DNA of 64,000 bases from Roseateles aquatilis (GTDB lineage Bacteria > Pseudomonadota > Gammaproteobacteria > Burkholderiales > Burkholderiaceae_C). The stretch's first letter is position 1. Each line of letters opens with the position of its first letter. Made by a program: the position numbers and the translations under genes. The stretch covers positions 231,064 through 295,063 of the forward strand of contig NZ_NIOF01000010.1 of assembly GCF_002205645.1 (NCBI RefSeq). The letters run 5' to 3'. Positions 26,312 to 36,771 of this stretch are shown piece by piece. The notes under the pieces were generated by a model. The model worked only from the letters and a program-made list of their open reading frames with translations, did not search any database and was not told the origin of the DNA.

Positions 26312-27922
26312 CTAGGCGGCGCTGCGTTGGCGAGCGTCCACGGTGGGCGCTCCCGTCGGCGGCGTCGCAGGCAGACCGCTTCCCATGCCTGCCCCGTACT
26401 TCCTCACATACGCCTCATGCGACGGCAACTGCCGCACCGTGTGCTCGATCCGCTCGCGCATGTCCCCGAGGAAGCGGGCCAGCTCCTCATCCCCCATCAG
26501 GTCCGCCGTCGGGTGGAACTGCTCCGGCGCGATGCCCTGGCCGAGCATCACCTGGATCCACGAGTTCTCCGTGAACAGCTCATTCGGCACGCGGAACACG
26601 CGCGCCGTCTCCCGGAAGAGATCGAGCCGATGCCGCAATGACGCCGGCACGGCCATGGCCCGCAGGTCGCGCCACATCGGGGAGTCCGACCGATTCGTCA
26701 CGTGGTAGTGCAGGATGATGAAGTCGCGGATGTGCTCCAGTTCATGGGCCATCTGCGCGTTGTACTCGTCCACGTCGGATGACCGGATGCCGTCCTTGGG
26801 GAACATCTGCATCAGCCGGATCGCGCTGCGCTGGATCAGGTGGATGCTGGTGGATTCCAGCGGCTCCAGGAAGCCGCTGGCCAGGCCGATGCCGACGCAG
26901 TTGCGCTTCCACACCACGTCGCGTTGCCCCGGCTTGAAGCGGATCACGCGCGGCTTGGTCAGCACCTCGCCCTGGATGTTGCCGAGCAGCGCGGACTGCG
27001 CCGTGTCGTCGTCGGTGTGGCGGCTGCTGAAGACGACGCCGTTGCCCACGCGATGCTGCAACGGAATCTGCCACTGCCAGCCCCAGGGATGCGCGATCGA
27101 GCGCGTGTAGGGCACCGCGTCGCGGACGGACGCGGTCTGCAGCGCGATGGCGCTGTCGCAGGGCAGCCAGTGCGACCAGTCCTGATAACCGACGCCCAGC
27201 GCCTGGCCCAGCAGCAGCGAGCGCATGCCGGTGCAGTCGATGAAGAGGTCGCCCTCGATCTGCGTGCCGTCCTGCAGGCGCAGCGCGCGGATGTCGCGGT
27301 CCCGCGGCGGGACGTCGGCACCGGACCCGTCGGCGTCATGCATGAGGACGTCGGCGATCCTGCCCTCGACACGCTGCACGCCGTGGCCCTCGCTGAGACG
27401 GCGCAGGTAGGCGCCGTACAAGGTCGCGTCGAGGTGGAACGCGTAGTTCATGCCCGCGCGCGGCAGGTGGGCGAAACGGTGCTCCTGCGCGGCGCGCAGC
27501 TCCAGGCAGTAGTCGCCGTACTCGGTGGCGAGGCCGCGCTCGCGGCCCTTCAGCCAGAAGTGCTGGAAGCCCGCGGTCCAGTGATCCGTGCCGGTGACCC
27601 CGAACGAGTGGATGTAGTCCTCGCCCACGTCGCGCCAGCCCTCGAAGCTGATGCCCAGCTTGAAGGTCGCCTGCGTCGCGGCCATGAACTCCTGCTCGTT
27701 GATGCCCAGCAGGTGGTGGAAGGTCAGCAGCGTCGGGATCGTCGCCTCGCCGACGCCCACGGTGCCGATCTCGTCGGACTCGACCAGGCGGATGTCCAGC
27801 AGCCGTCCCAGCGTCTTGGACAGGCAGGCGGCGACCATCCACCCCGCCGTGCCGCCGCCGGCGATCACGACGCGCCGCACCGGGCGGCGAGGGGACATCG
27901 GGTCGGCGGGCGTCGTGGGCAT
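26312..27922 (-). CDS. Flavin-dependent tryptophan-halogenase-like protein
   Basis: 536 residues. FAD-binding GGGTAGWMVAACL (residues 22-34), the catalytic-lysine segment ATFKLGISFEGW (Lys88), the WGWQWQIPL signature of flavin-dependent halogenases and GFLEPLESTSIHLI with the conserved Glu-Ser. Real halogenation is possible. In Caulobacter/Xanthomonas-type loci, members of this family sit in TonB-receptor sugar-uptake operons and their substrate is unknown (established context, not function). Last gene of the operon TonB receptor - SapC - cupin - halogenase; 10 bp after the cupin gene. Confidence 0.9.
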   Translation of the reverse strand: MPTTPADPMSPRRPVRRVVIAGGGTAGWMVAACLSKTLGRLLDIRLVESDEIGTVGVGEATIPTLLTFHHLLGINEQEFMAATQATFKLGISFEGWRDVGEDYIHSFGVTGTDHWTAGFQHFWLKGRERGLATEYGDYCLELRAAQEHRFAHLPRAGMNYAFHLDATLYGAYLRRLSEGHGVQRVEGRIADVLMHDADGSGADVPPRDRDIRALRLQDGTQIEGDLFIDCTGMRSLLLGQALGVGYQDWSHWLPCDSAIALQTASVRDAVPYTRSIAHPWGWQWQIPLQHRVGNGVVFSSRHTDDDTAQSALLGNIQGEVLTKPRVIRFKPGQRDVVWKRNCVGIGLASGFLEPLESTSIHLIQRSAIRLMQMFPKDGIRSSDVDEYNAQMAHELEHIRDFIILHYHVTNRSDSPMWRDLRAMAVPASLRHRLDLFRETARVFRVPNELFTENSWIQVMLGQGIAPEQFHPTADLMGDEELARFLGDMRERIEHTVRQLPSHEAYVRKYGAGMGSGLPATPPTGAPTVDARQRSAA

Positions 27923-27932
27923 GGGGGGCTCC

Positions 27933-28934
27933 TCAGCGTTGGAGGCGTTTGAGCAGATGGGCGCGCAGATGGTCGGCGCCGTCCGCGGTCAGCGGCGCCA
28001 GTGCGTGGCGCGCCTGCGGGGGAATGTGGGCGACGGTGGACGCGTCGGCCTGGAAGACGTAATGGTCGAAGAGGCCCTGCCATGCGCGCCGCTGGGCCGG
28101 CGGCAGGTCGCGCATCGTCAGCAGCGCCAGCATCAGCGCGGCCACCGGCGAATCCATGTGCGCCGGCGACTGCCGCCACCAGTAGTTGATCAGCACGTTG
28201 AACGCATCCAGCGCCTCGACCTGATGCCACCACATGCTGGGGATGTAGACCGCGTCCCCGGGACCGAGCTCCGCTTGCAGGCCGTTGGCGAGCGCCTCGG
28301 CGAAACGCGGAAAACGCTCGAAGTCGGGTTGCTTCAGGTCGACCAGGCTGACGGGCTGGCCGGCGGGCGTGAAGTCGATCGGGCCGACGTAGAGGTTGGG
28401 CAACTGCTCCGGCGGGAACAGCGTGAAGCGCCGATGGCCCGCCATCACGCAAGCGATGTTGTCCGGCAGGTCGTAGTGCGGCGCGATCCGGCTGCGATTG
28501 CCCAGCCAGACGCTGACCAACGGATCCGGATCACCGACGTCCAGATCGTTGTGGGCGCGGAATCCCGGCAAGCAGGTGTCCACCGTCGTCGAGCCGACGT
28601 AGAAGCAGGGCGGACGCGGCTGCTCGCGCAACTCCAGCAGCGCTTCCATCACGGCGGGCAATGGCGCGTCCTCGCGGCCGAAGTTGAAGCCGCTGAAATC
28701 GTCGTTGTAGAAGAAGCGGCCGTCGATCTCCGGCGCGCCGGTCATGATCGCGACCGGCTCGCCGCGCCAGCATTGGCGCAGGTAGTCGACGGCGGACCGA
28801 TCGGAGCGCCGCGACGCCTGCACCGCGGGCCAGTGCGAGACCAGGCCGCGCAGCACCACGGGCTGCGCCGCCGCCAGCAAGCCGTCGGGCAGGCGCCCGG
28901 GCGTCAGATCGGTGAGCTCGTGGATCGGTTCCAT
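27933..28934 (-). CDS. Cupin_8/JmjC-like Fe(II)/2-oxoglutarate dioxygenase-like protein
   Basis: 333 residues. The double-stranded beta-helix shows PHYDLPDNIACVMAGHRRFTLFPPEQ (His-x-Asp pair, then the GHRRFTLFPP strand typical of Cupin_8 proteins) and the distal His in SMWWHQVEALDAFNVLINYWW. Predicted iron/2-oxoglutarate hydroxylase. It is consistently paired with SapC and tryptophan-halogenase-like genes in TonB receptor operons; the modified substrate is unknown. 37 bp downstream of sapC. Confidence 0.9.
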   Translation of the reverse strand: MEPIHELTDLTPGRLPDGLLAAAQPVVLRGLVSHWPAVQASRRSDRSAVDYLRQCWRGEPVAIMTGAPEIDGRFFYNDDFSGFNFGREDAPLPAVMEALLELREQPRPPCFYVGSTTVDTCLPGFRAHNDLDVGDPDPLVSVWLGNRSRIAPHYDLPDNIACVMAGHRRFTLFPPEQLPNLYVGPIDFTPAGQPVSLVDLKQPDFERFPRFAEALANGLQAELGPGDAVYIPSMWWHQVEALDAFNVLINYWWRQSPAHMDSPVAALMLALLTMRDLPPAQRRAWQGLFDHYVFQADASTVAHIPPQARHALAPLTADGADHLRAHLLKRLQR

Positions 28935-28971
28935 GCGCGGCCTCGTCGCGATGCGTGCGTGCGTCGATCGC

Positions 28972-29715
28972 TCACGGGCCGAGCCGGCGGTGCCGCTCGA
29001 TCAGCGGGCGCAACTGCGACATCGACGCCACCGCCATGTAGATCGGCTGCAGGTGCCCGGCCCGATGCAATGCGGCCAGCGCCGTCGCGTCCAGCGCGGC
29101 CAGTCGTTCCTCGTTGATCGCGTGGAAGCCCGCGATGCGCGTCACGCCGCCATGCTCCGACTCGATGTCCAGCACGAAGGACTCCAGCAGCTCGTGCGTC
29201 AACAGCGCGTCGATGAACGCCGGCAGCGTCTGCATGCCTTCGTGGATCGCGCGCAGCAGCGAGCTGGCGCGCTCCAGGGTCTCGCTCGCGCCGCCCAGCG
29301 GGCCGAAGACCGGCGTGTCGTCGTCCGCGGCCAGTCGCACGCGAGGGTGCAGCAGGTCGACGTGGACCAGCAGGTCGTCGGGGCCCTCGCCGCGGCCGAT
29401 CATGAAGGGCTGGCGCTCGATCGCCCACGGCAGGTAGTGCGCGTCCCACACGGTGTCCGCGCCGCGGTGGTCGAGGAACAGGTTGCTGCCCTCGGTCAGC
29501 CCGAACAGCGCCACCGGATGGAGGCCGGCGCCATCACCGGCGTTGCCGCCGTTGCCGGCGTCCTCCCGGAAGACGATGGGGTAATGCGCCTGCGCGTTGC
29601 GGAACTCGGCGGGAAAGAGCGGCGACGACATCACGGCGTCGCCGTAGGCCGAGCCCCGGCGGGTGACGATGCGCAGGTGCTGGTGCTCCGCGCTGTTCAG
29701 CAGGACGGTGGTCAT
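28972..29715 (-). CDS. SapC family protein
   Basis: 247 residues, cytoplasmic in appearance. Starts MTTVLLNSAEHQHLRI and has the family blocks VMSSPLFPAEFRNAQAHYPIVF, DAHYLPWAIERQPFMIG and a long helical C-terminal half. Named after Campylobacter SapC; biochemical role unknown. Here it sits between the TonB receptor and cupin genes, the standard arrangement for carbohydrate TonB loci in oligotrophs and plant-associated Proteobacteria. Confidence 0.88.
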   Translation of the reverse strand: MTTVLLNSAEHQHLRIVTRRGSAYGDAVMSSPLFPAEFRNAQAHYPIVFREDAGNGGNAGDGAGLHPVALFGLTEGSNLFLDHRGADTVWDAHYLPWAIERQPFMIGRGEGPDDLLVHVDLLHPRVRLAADDDTPVFGPLGGASETLERASSLLRAIHEGMQTLPAFIDALLTHELLESFVLDIESEHGGVTRIAGFHAINEERLAALDATALAALHRAGHLQPIYMAVASMSQLRPLIERHRRLGP

Positions 29716-29763
29716 GGGCGGCGGTCGATGAGGGCAGTCGATGAGGGCGGTCGTCTGAAACGT

Positions 29764-29800
29764 CCCGGCGCGCGGTCGATGGATCGAGCCGCGCGCCGGG
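29764..29800 (-). terminator. Strong hairpin between the TonB receptor and sapC
   Basis: A perfect 12-bp GC inverted repeat (CCCGGCGCGCGG / CCGCGCGCCGGG) around a 13-nt loop, 29 bp past the receptor stop on the minus strand. No T-run follows. It probably reduces read-through or stabilises the receptor mRNA, giving more receptor than SapC/cupin/halogenase. Confidence 0.55.
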
Positions 29801-29828
29801 TGGTCAGGCCAGGGTCGTGTCCCCGCGG

Positions 29829-32800
29829 TCAGAACTTATAGCGCAGGCCCAGCATGAAGCGGCGTCCCGTCTGCGTCACGCCGATCACTTCCTCCTTTGT
29901 GCGGCCGTGCTGGCGGATCACTTCGTCGGTGAGGTTGATCGCCTCGGCCTGGAAGCTCAGCCGCTCGCTGTAGTTGTAGCCCAGGCTGAGGTCCAGCTGC
30001 GCATACGGCTCGGTGTAGATCGGCGCCGAGCGGCCCAGCGTGTTGCCGTCGTTGACCGAGGCCAGGAACTTGTCGCGCCAGTTGTAGGCCACGCGGATGC
30101 TGTACTTCGCGTCCTCGTAGTAGCCCACCAGGTTGGCGGAGTCGCTCAGGCCGATCAGCGCGTACTGCTGGTCGAAGCTCATGTTGTCGTACTTCAGCCC
30201 GGACCTGACCTTCGTGAAGTTGGCCGCCACGCCGAAGCCGCTGTGCCCGAAGGCGTGCTGCACGTTGAGCTCGAAGCCGCTCAGGCTGTTGGAGCGCGTG
30301 TTGGCCGGCGTGGTGATCTGGAAGTTGGCGATCGGATCACCGGGCTGGCCGGTGATCGTGCCCTGCGCGTTGCCGTTGTCGTCGAAGCCGGTGCGCACCA
30401 CGCCGTTCGTGCCGTTGTACTTGTTGAGGATGTAGTTTCGGATGCAGGTGATGTCGGTGGCGCAACCACCGGCCGCCGACGCCTCGTTGTAGAGCTTGCC
30501 GCCGACGGGGGTGTGCAGGTTGAACGGGGTCGCGTTCTCCAGCGTCGAGCCGATGTAGTTGGAGATGTTCTTGCGGAAGAAGCCCGCCGCCACATAGCTC
30601 GACCGGGCGTAGTAGTACTCGAGCGAGAAGTCGATGTTCTTGGACTTCAGCGGCTTGAGCGCCGGATTGCCTTGCGAGCCGGTACCGCCGTTCAGGCGCG
30701 CCAGGTCCGTCAGCGTCTGGCCGCCCTGGATCGCGTCCCAGCCGGGGCGGCCCAGCGTCACGCCGTAGCTGGCGCGCAGCTTGAGCTTGTCGGTCAGGTC
30801 CGCGTCCCAATCGATGCTCGGCAGCCAGTACTTGTAGTCGCCGTCGAGCGTGGTGAAGCCGGGCGCGCCCTTCTTCACCGTCAGCTCGTTGTTGGAGCCC
30901 CAGCTGATGCCCGTGGCGGTCGGCACCAGCGCGGTGGAGGTGACCTTGGTCTTCTCGTAGCGCATGCCGACGGTGGCGCTCATCGGCACGCCCAGCTCCC
31001 ATTCGCGGGTGTACTCGGCGTAGGCGCTCTGCGACTTCTCGCGGGTGCGACGGTCGACGGAGAACACGTTGGAGGCCAGGTAGTCGTCCGGGGACAGGCC
31101 CTTGGCCGGGTCCGCCTTGGCCGCGGCCTCCGCGGCGAGCCGGCGCAGCGTGCCGAAGTCGAAGGTGTAGAACTGGCTGAACAGGCGCGGATCGTTGCCG
31201 CCGTTGATATGGCCGAAGAAGCTGTGCAGGTTCTGCGGCAGGAAGATGTCGTCCGGGTAGTCGGCCGCGCTGGTCGCGCCGCCCCAGGTGTCCAGCTGGA
31301 CGTTGGAGTAGGCCGAGCGGTTGGCCACCTTGGTCGCGCCGACGCCGAAGTCCACCTTGGACACGTCGTCGAATTTCCACGAGCCGCGCACCTGCTGCTG
31401 GTCCACGCCCGACTTCATGTAGCTGTTGCGGAACGACGAGCCCGTCACCAGCTGCCGCGAGGCGTCGCGCTGCGTGCCGTCGATGATCAGCACCGGCAGG
31501 TCCTTGCTGAAATCCACCGTGGTGGTGCCGCGGTTGAAGCTGGCCGTGCCGATGACGTTGTTGGTGCCCCAGGGGCCGTCCGCGCCGGACGTGGCGGTGG
31601 AGTGGTGCGCGTCGAACTCCAGCTTCAGCCGATCATTGGGCTTCCATTCAAGGTTGAAGCCAAGCGACTTGTTCTGGTTCTTCGTCTTGAAGTCCGCGCC
31701 GCCCATCGCCAGGTCGGACGTGGCCGGCACGATGGTCTCCGAATAGCTCAGCGGCGCGCTGACCGGGCCGTTGGTCCAGGAGCTGGACGACGCACCGAAG
31801 TTGAACCACGCCGACATGTCATTGCGGCGGGTGTGGAGCTTGTTCTGCGAGCCGGTGAAATCGGCCGTCGCGGTCAACGTCTTGGTCGGCGCGAACTGGA
31901 GCGTCAACTGGCCGTTGGTCCGGTCGCGCCGGATGCCGTTCATGTTGTAGTTGACGTTCTGCGGCACCGAGTAGACGTCGGTGGGGCCGGGGCGGTTCTT
32001 GATGTTCTCCGAGCCCGGCTGGCCCGCCTGCGGGATCGAGCCCCAGCCGCCTTCGTCGCCCTTGAACGGCAGCCAGCCGCCGGGCACGCCGGCGGTGTTG
32101 TAGCCGAGGTCGCGGCGCTGGAAGCTGCCCGAGATCGCGACGCCGAACATGCCGTCGCCGAAGGTCGTGCTGTAGATGCCGGAGACCTCGGGCGTGACGC
32201 TGTCGCCCTTCAGGTTGTCCGGCAGGCGCGAGTTGCCGCCGTCGTGCACGGCCTTCACGCCGACGCTGGCGATGGTCTTGCCGGCATCGAGCGGGCGGGC
32301 CGTCTTGATGTTGATCGTCGCGCCGAGGCCGCCGGTGGGCGTGCTGGCGCGGCTGGTCTTGTAGACCTCCAGCGCGGAGACCGATTCCGACGCCAGGTTG
32401 GCGAAGTCGAAGGCGCGCGAGTTGGAGGCCGCCGTGTCGGCGATCGACGAGGCCGGCATCTGGCGGCCGTTCAGCAGCACCAGGTTGAAGTCGGGGCCGA
32501 CGCCACGCACGGTGACCTTCGATCCCTCGCCCATCGAGCGGTCGATCGACACGCCCGCGATGCGCTGCATCGATTCGGCCAGGTTGGTGTCCGGGAACTT
32601 GCCGATGTCCTCGGCCACGATGCCGTCGACGACGCCATGCTGCTGGCGCTTGAGGTTCAGCGACGTGTCCATCGACTGGCGGATGCCGGTGACGATGACG
32701 GTCTCGATCTGTTGGGCCTGATCCTTGCGCTGCGCGTCGGACGGCGCGGCCGATGCCGCGGAGGCGGGCGCGGCCGGCGCGGCGGGCGCCTGCTGGGCCT

Positions 32801-32900
32801 GCGCGGCGACGGAGATGAACAGCAGGGCGCAGGCGGCCGCCACGGGCTGGCGCTGCGGTCCGCCGCGCTGGGGCTGGCGGGTGTGATGGACGGTCTTCAT
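29829..32900 (-). CDS. TonB-dependent receptor, carbohydrate type
   Basis: 1023 residues. Signal peptide followed by an Ala/Pro-rich linker, then TonB box-like ETVIVTGIRQSMDTSL (about residue 68), plug domain with EDIGKFPDTNLAESMQRIAGVSIDR, and a 22-strand barrel ending GLRYKF with a terminal aromatic residue. This is the TonB-dependent receptor subfamily (TIGR01782 type) of Caulobacter and Xanthomonas that takes up oligosaccharides across the outer membrane. AAGGAG ribosome binding site before ATG. Operator TGAAAGCGCTTTCA lies 180 bp upstream, tying it to the GH and ABC operons. Confidence 0.94.
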   Translation of the reverse strand: MKTVHHTRQPQRGGPQRQPVAAACALLFISVAAQAQQAPAAPAAPASAASAAPSDAQRKDQAQQIETVIVTGIRQSMDTSLNLKRQQHGVVDGIVAEDIGKFPDTNLAESMQRIAGVSIDRSMGEGSKVTVRGVGPDFNLVLLNGRQMPASSIADTAASNSRAFDFANLASESVSALEVYKTSRASTPTGGLGATINIKTARPLDAGKTIASVGVKAVHDGGNSRLPDNLKGDSVTPEVSGIYSTTFGDGMFGVAISGSFQRRDLGYNTAGVPGGWLPFKGDEGGWGSIPQAGQPGSENIKNRPGPTDVYSVPQNVNYNMNGIRRDRTNGQLTLQFAPTKTLTATADFTGSQNKLHTRRNDMSAWFNFGASSSSWTNGPVSAPLSYSETIVPATSDLAMGGADFKTKNQNKSLGFNLEWKPNDRLKLEFDAHHSTATSGADGPWGTNNVIGTASFNRGTTTVDFSKDLPVLIIDGTQRDASRQLVTGSSFRNSYMKSGVDQQQVRGSWKFDDVSKVDFGVGATKVANRSAYSNVQLDTWGGATSAADYPDDIFLPQNLHSFFGHINGGNDPRLFSQFYTFDFGTLRRLAAEAAAKADPAKGLSPDDYLASNVFSVDRRTREKSQSAYAEYTREWELGVPMSATVGMRYEKTKVTSTALVPTATGISWGSNNELTVKKGAPGFTTLDGDYKYWLPSIDWDADLTDKLKLRASYGVTLGRPGWDAIQGGQTLTDLARLNGGTGSQGNPALKPLKSKNIDFSLEYYYARSSYVAAGFFRKNISNYIGSTLENATPFNLHTPVGGKLYNEASAAGGCATDITCIRNYILNKYNGTNGVVRTGFDDNGNAQGTITGQPGDPIANFQITTPANTRSNSLSGFELNVQHAFGHSGFGVAANFTKVRSGLKYDNMSFDQQYALIGLSDSANLVGYYEDAKYSIRVAYNWRDKFLASVNDGNTLGRSAPIYTEPYAQLDLSLGYNYSERLSFQAEAINLTDEVIRQHGRTKEEVIGVTQTGRRFMLGLRYKF

Positions 32901-33080
32901 TTGTCTCCTTCTTCTCTCTCAGTCTTGGCCGTGGTCCGTCCTCGCGGACGGGCCCGATGAATGCAGGGCAAGCTGGATCCGGATCCGTTCAGGGCGCGGC
33001 TTCAATCGTCCGCTGGCTCCCGTCTCTCCGGCGCTTTCCAGTCCTTCCGAGCACCCGCGAACGGAGATCGGCAGAAGTCT

Positions 33081-33094
33081 TGAAAGCGCTTTCA
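33081..33094 (-). promoter_or_regulatory. LacI-family operator upstream of the TonB receptor operon
   Basis: Perfect palindrome TGAAAGCGCTTTCA identical to the cores at 18138-18151 and 39066-39079. On the minus strand it is directly preceded by TTAAAT, a possible -10 element. The 180-bp leader to the receptor ATG holds no gene that I can see. Confidence 0.88.
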
Positions 33095-33183
33095 GAATTT
33101 AACTGCTTCGGCCCGGGGTCCTCTACTGACTTTCCCTAGCGAGGGGTCCGCGCCACATCGGCGCGGGGTACTGCGGAACGAAA

Positions 33184-33218
33184 GGGCCGCCGCGATCGGT
33201 GCGATCGCGAGGGCGGCC
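33184..33218 (-). terminator. Terminator-like hairpin after the ABC operon
   Basis: GGCCGCC-GCGATCG and CGATCGC-GAG-GGCGGCC pair with a 3-nt bulge. On the minus strand the stem is followed by CTTTCG, giving a short T-run. It lies 32 bp past the ATPase stop and separates the ABC operon from the downstream TonB operon promoter region. Confidence 0.55.
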
Positions 33219-33249
33219 GGGGCGTGATCAGGTCGCGATCAGGCGACGA

Positions 33250-34386
<1,137 letters not shown>

Positions 34387-34401
34387 GAGCCGTTCTCCCG
34401 T

Positions 34402-35862
34402 TCAGCCGCCGCGCGCGGCGCGTTGCCGCCGCACGAAGTCGCGATACGCCACGGCGCTGTCCTTGGGCGTGCGCGCCAGCGTGGCGTAGTCCACGTGCAC
34501 GATGCCGAAGCGCTTCTCGTAGCCCGAGGCCCACTCGAAGTTGTCCATCAGGCTCCACACCATGTAGCCGCCCATGGGCGCGCCCTGGCGCAGCGCCTCG
34601 CCCACGGCGGCGATGTGCGTGTCGAGGTAGCGGGTGCGGTCCTCGTCGTGGACGCGGCCGTCGGCGCCGATCGGGTCCTTGAAGGCGCCGCCGTTCTCGG
34701 TCACGTACAGGCGCTTGACGGCGTAGTCGCGATGCAGTCCCACCAGCAGGTCGGTCAGCCCTTGCGGGTAGACCTCCCAGCCCATGTCGGTGAGCTCCAG
34801 CCCTCCCGCCTTGGCGTCCCACGAGCCGTCGGCGCTGATCATGCCGCGCGAGTAGTAGTTGACGCCCACGAAGTCGATGGGCACCTGGATCAGCGCCATG
34901 TCGCCGGCCTCCACATACGGCGCGGCGTGGCCCAGGTCGTCGAGCACGTCCCGCGGATAGCCGCCCTTGAACAGCGGATCCATGTACCAGCGGCGCAGCT
35001 TGCCGTCCTCCAGCCTGGCCTTGGCGCGGTCGGCGGCGGAGTCCGTCGCCGGCACCATCGGCGCGAGGTTCAGCACGATGCCGAGCGGTGCCGTGACGCC
35101 GAGCGCCCGCATCGCCGTCACCGCCAGCCCGTGGCTGACCAGCAGGTGGTGCGAGACCTGCGCGGCGATGCGACGGTCCTTGATGCCGGGCGCGAAGACC
35201 CCGGTCTCGTGGCCGAGCTGCGCCATCACCCAGGGCTCGTTGTGCGTCGCGATCGAGGCGACCTTGCCGCCGAGCCTCTTGGCGATGCCGACGGCGTATT
35301 CGACGAAGCGCTCGACGGTCGCGCGATTGCCCCAGCCGCCGACGTCCTGCAGCGCTTGCGGCAGGTCCCAGTGATTGAGCGTCAGGTAGGGCTTGATGCC
35401 GCGCGCGATCAGGCCGTCGACGAGGCGCTCGTAGAAGACCAGGCCGGGCTCGTTCCAATCGCCGTCGCCGGTCGGGCGCACGCGCGGCCAGGAGACGGAG
35501 AAGCGGTACGCGTCCACCCCCAGGTCGCGGATCATGTCCAGGTCCTGTTCCAGGCGGTCGTAATGCCCGCAGGCGACGTCGCCATCGCTGCCGTCGGCGA
35601 TCACGCCGGGCTGGCGGCAGAAGCTGTCCCAGATGGACGGGCCCTTGCCGTCGGCGTCCGCCGCACCTTCGATCTGGAAGGCGCTGGTGGCCACGCCCCA
35701 GACGAAGTCGGCCGGGAAGTCGGCCGCCGAGGCCGTCGGCAGCGCCAGGGCGGCGGGCGTGGCGTGCGGCGCGGACGCTGGCGAAGCGGCGGGCGACGGG
35801 GAGGAGGAGGGCGTGGAGGTCGATGCCATCGATGCGGTGGGGTTGGAGTCGGGGGGACTCAT
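34402..35862 (-). CDS. GH1 beta-glucosidase
   Basis: 486 residues from ATG 35862, with an alternative ATG at 35829. A Ser/Pro/Ala-rich N-terminal tail (residues 1-45) precedes the barrel. Active-site motifs: THNEPW (acid/base Glu209) and YVTENGG (nucleophile Glu389), plus FVWGVATSAFQIEGA and MVWSLMDNFEWASGY. It would cleave oligosaccharides from GH16/GH30 to glucose in the cytoplasm after ABC import. The leading tail is not a clear signal peptide. Lies between permease and ATPase genes with 11- and 15-bp gaps. Confidence 0.95.
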   Translation of the reverse strand: MSPPDSNPTASMASTSTPSSSPSPAASPASAPHATPAALALPTASAADFPADFVWGVATSAFQIEGAADADGKGPSIWDSFCRQPGVIADGSDGDVACGHYDRLEQDLDMIRDLGVDAYRFSVSWPRVRPTGDGDWNEPGLVFYERLVDGLIARGIKPYLTLNHWDLPQALQDVGGWGNRATVERFVEYAVGIAKRLGGKVASIATHNEPWVMAQLGHETGVFAPGIKDRRIAAQVSHHLLVSHGLAVTAMRALGVTAPLGIVLNLAPMVPATDSAADRAKARLEDGKLRRWYMDPLFKGGYPRDVLDDLGHAAPYVEAGDMALIQVPIDFVGVNYYSRGMISADGSWDAKAGGLELTDMGWEVYPQGLTDLLVGLHRDYAVKRLYVTENGGAFKDPIGADGRVHDEDRTRYLDTHIAAVGEALRQGAPMGGYMVWSLMDNFEWASGYEKRFGIVHVDYATLARTPKDSAVAYRDFVRRQRAARGG

Positions 35863-35873
35863 GGGTCGGGGGC

Positions 35874-36737
35874 TCACTTCACGGCGCCCACGGTCAGGCC
35901 CGAGATGAGCTGACGGGAGCACAGGACGAAGAGCACGATCAGCGGCAGCGTCGCGATGGCGGATCCGGCCATCAGCGCGCCCCATTCGGTGTCCACGGGG
36001 CTTTGCAGGCTGCGCAGCGCCAGCGGCAGCGTGTACATGTCGGGCGAGCGCATCACCACCAGCGGCCCGATGAAGTTGTTCCAGGACGAGATGAAGGTGA
36101 TCAGTCCCAGCGTGCCCAGCGCCGGCTTGAGCAGCGGCAGCACGATGCGGGCGTAGATGCCGAGCTCCCCACAGCCGTCCATGCGGGCGGCCTCGACCAG
36201 CTCGCGCGGCACGGCCGACGCGGTGAACTGGCGCATCAGGAAGATGCCGAAGGCGCTGGCCGCGCCGGGGATGTAGAGCGCGCGCGGCTGATCGATCCAG
36301 CCGAGCAGGTCCATGATCATGAAGCTGGGGATCATGTTCATGAAGCTGGGCAGCAGCATCGTGCCCATGACCAGCCCGAACAGCGCCTTCTTGAAGCGGA
36401 ACTCGTACATCGCGAAGGCGTAGCCGCCCATCGAGCAGAACAGCAGCGTGAGCAGCGTGTTGGCCACGCCGACGTACAGGCTCAGCCCGAGGTTGCGCCA
36501 GAAGGGCAGGCGGCGGGTGAGGATCTCGACGTTGTGCAGGAAGTCGTCGCCGAACCACATCGGCGGCGGCAGGCTGAAGATCTCGGTCCGCGAGTGGGTC
36601 GCGAAGACGAACATGAAATAGAACGGCGCCAGCATGATCAGCGCGCCGACGCCCACCAGCAGGTAGGCGGCCCAGGCGCTCATGCGCGGCGTGCGGGGCG
36701 CGGCGACGTCGAGGGGGGCGGGCAGGGTGGTGCTCAT
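35874..36737 (-). CDS. Sugar ABC transporter permease, MalG/LacG type
   Basis: 287 residues with six membrane helices. The EAA loop, EAARMDGCGELGIYARIVLPLLKPAL, is present at about residues 185-210 and contacts the ATPase. Second of two permeases, about 34 bp after the other; imports the oligosaccharide delivered by the binding proteins. Confidence 0.95.
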   Translation of the reverse strand: MSTTLPAPLDVAAPRTPRMSAWAAYLLVGVGALIMLAPFYFMFVFATHSRTEIFSLPPPMWFGDDFLHNVEILTRRLPFWRNLGLSLYVGVANTLLTLLFCSMGGYAFAMYEFRFKKALFGLVMGTMLLPSFMNMIPSFMIMDLLGWIDQPRALYIPGAASAFGIFLMRQFTASAVPRELVEAARMDGCGELGIYARIVLPLLKPALGTLGLITFISSWNNFIGPLVVMRSPDMYTLPLALRSLQSPVDTEWGALMAGSAIATLPLIVLFVLCSRQLISGLTVGAVK

Positions 36738-36771
36738 GTCGGTCGTGCGTGCTGGGGCGGGCGAGCGGGGC

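Noticed and set aside
29817..32960. 1047-residue open frame on the plus strand
   Set aside because: It is antisense to the TonB-dependent receptor, whose domains and motifs are certain; the frame is open only because of GC-rich codon bias.
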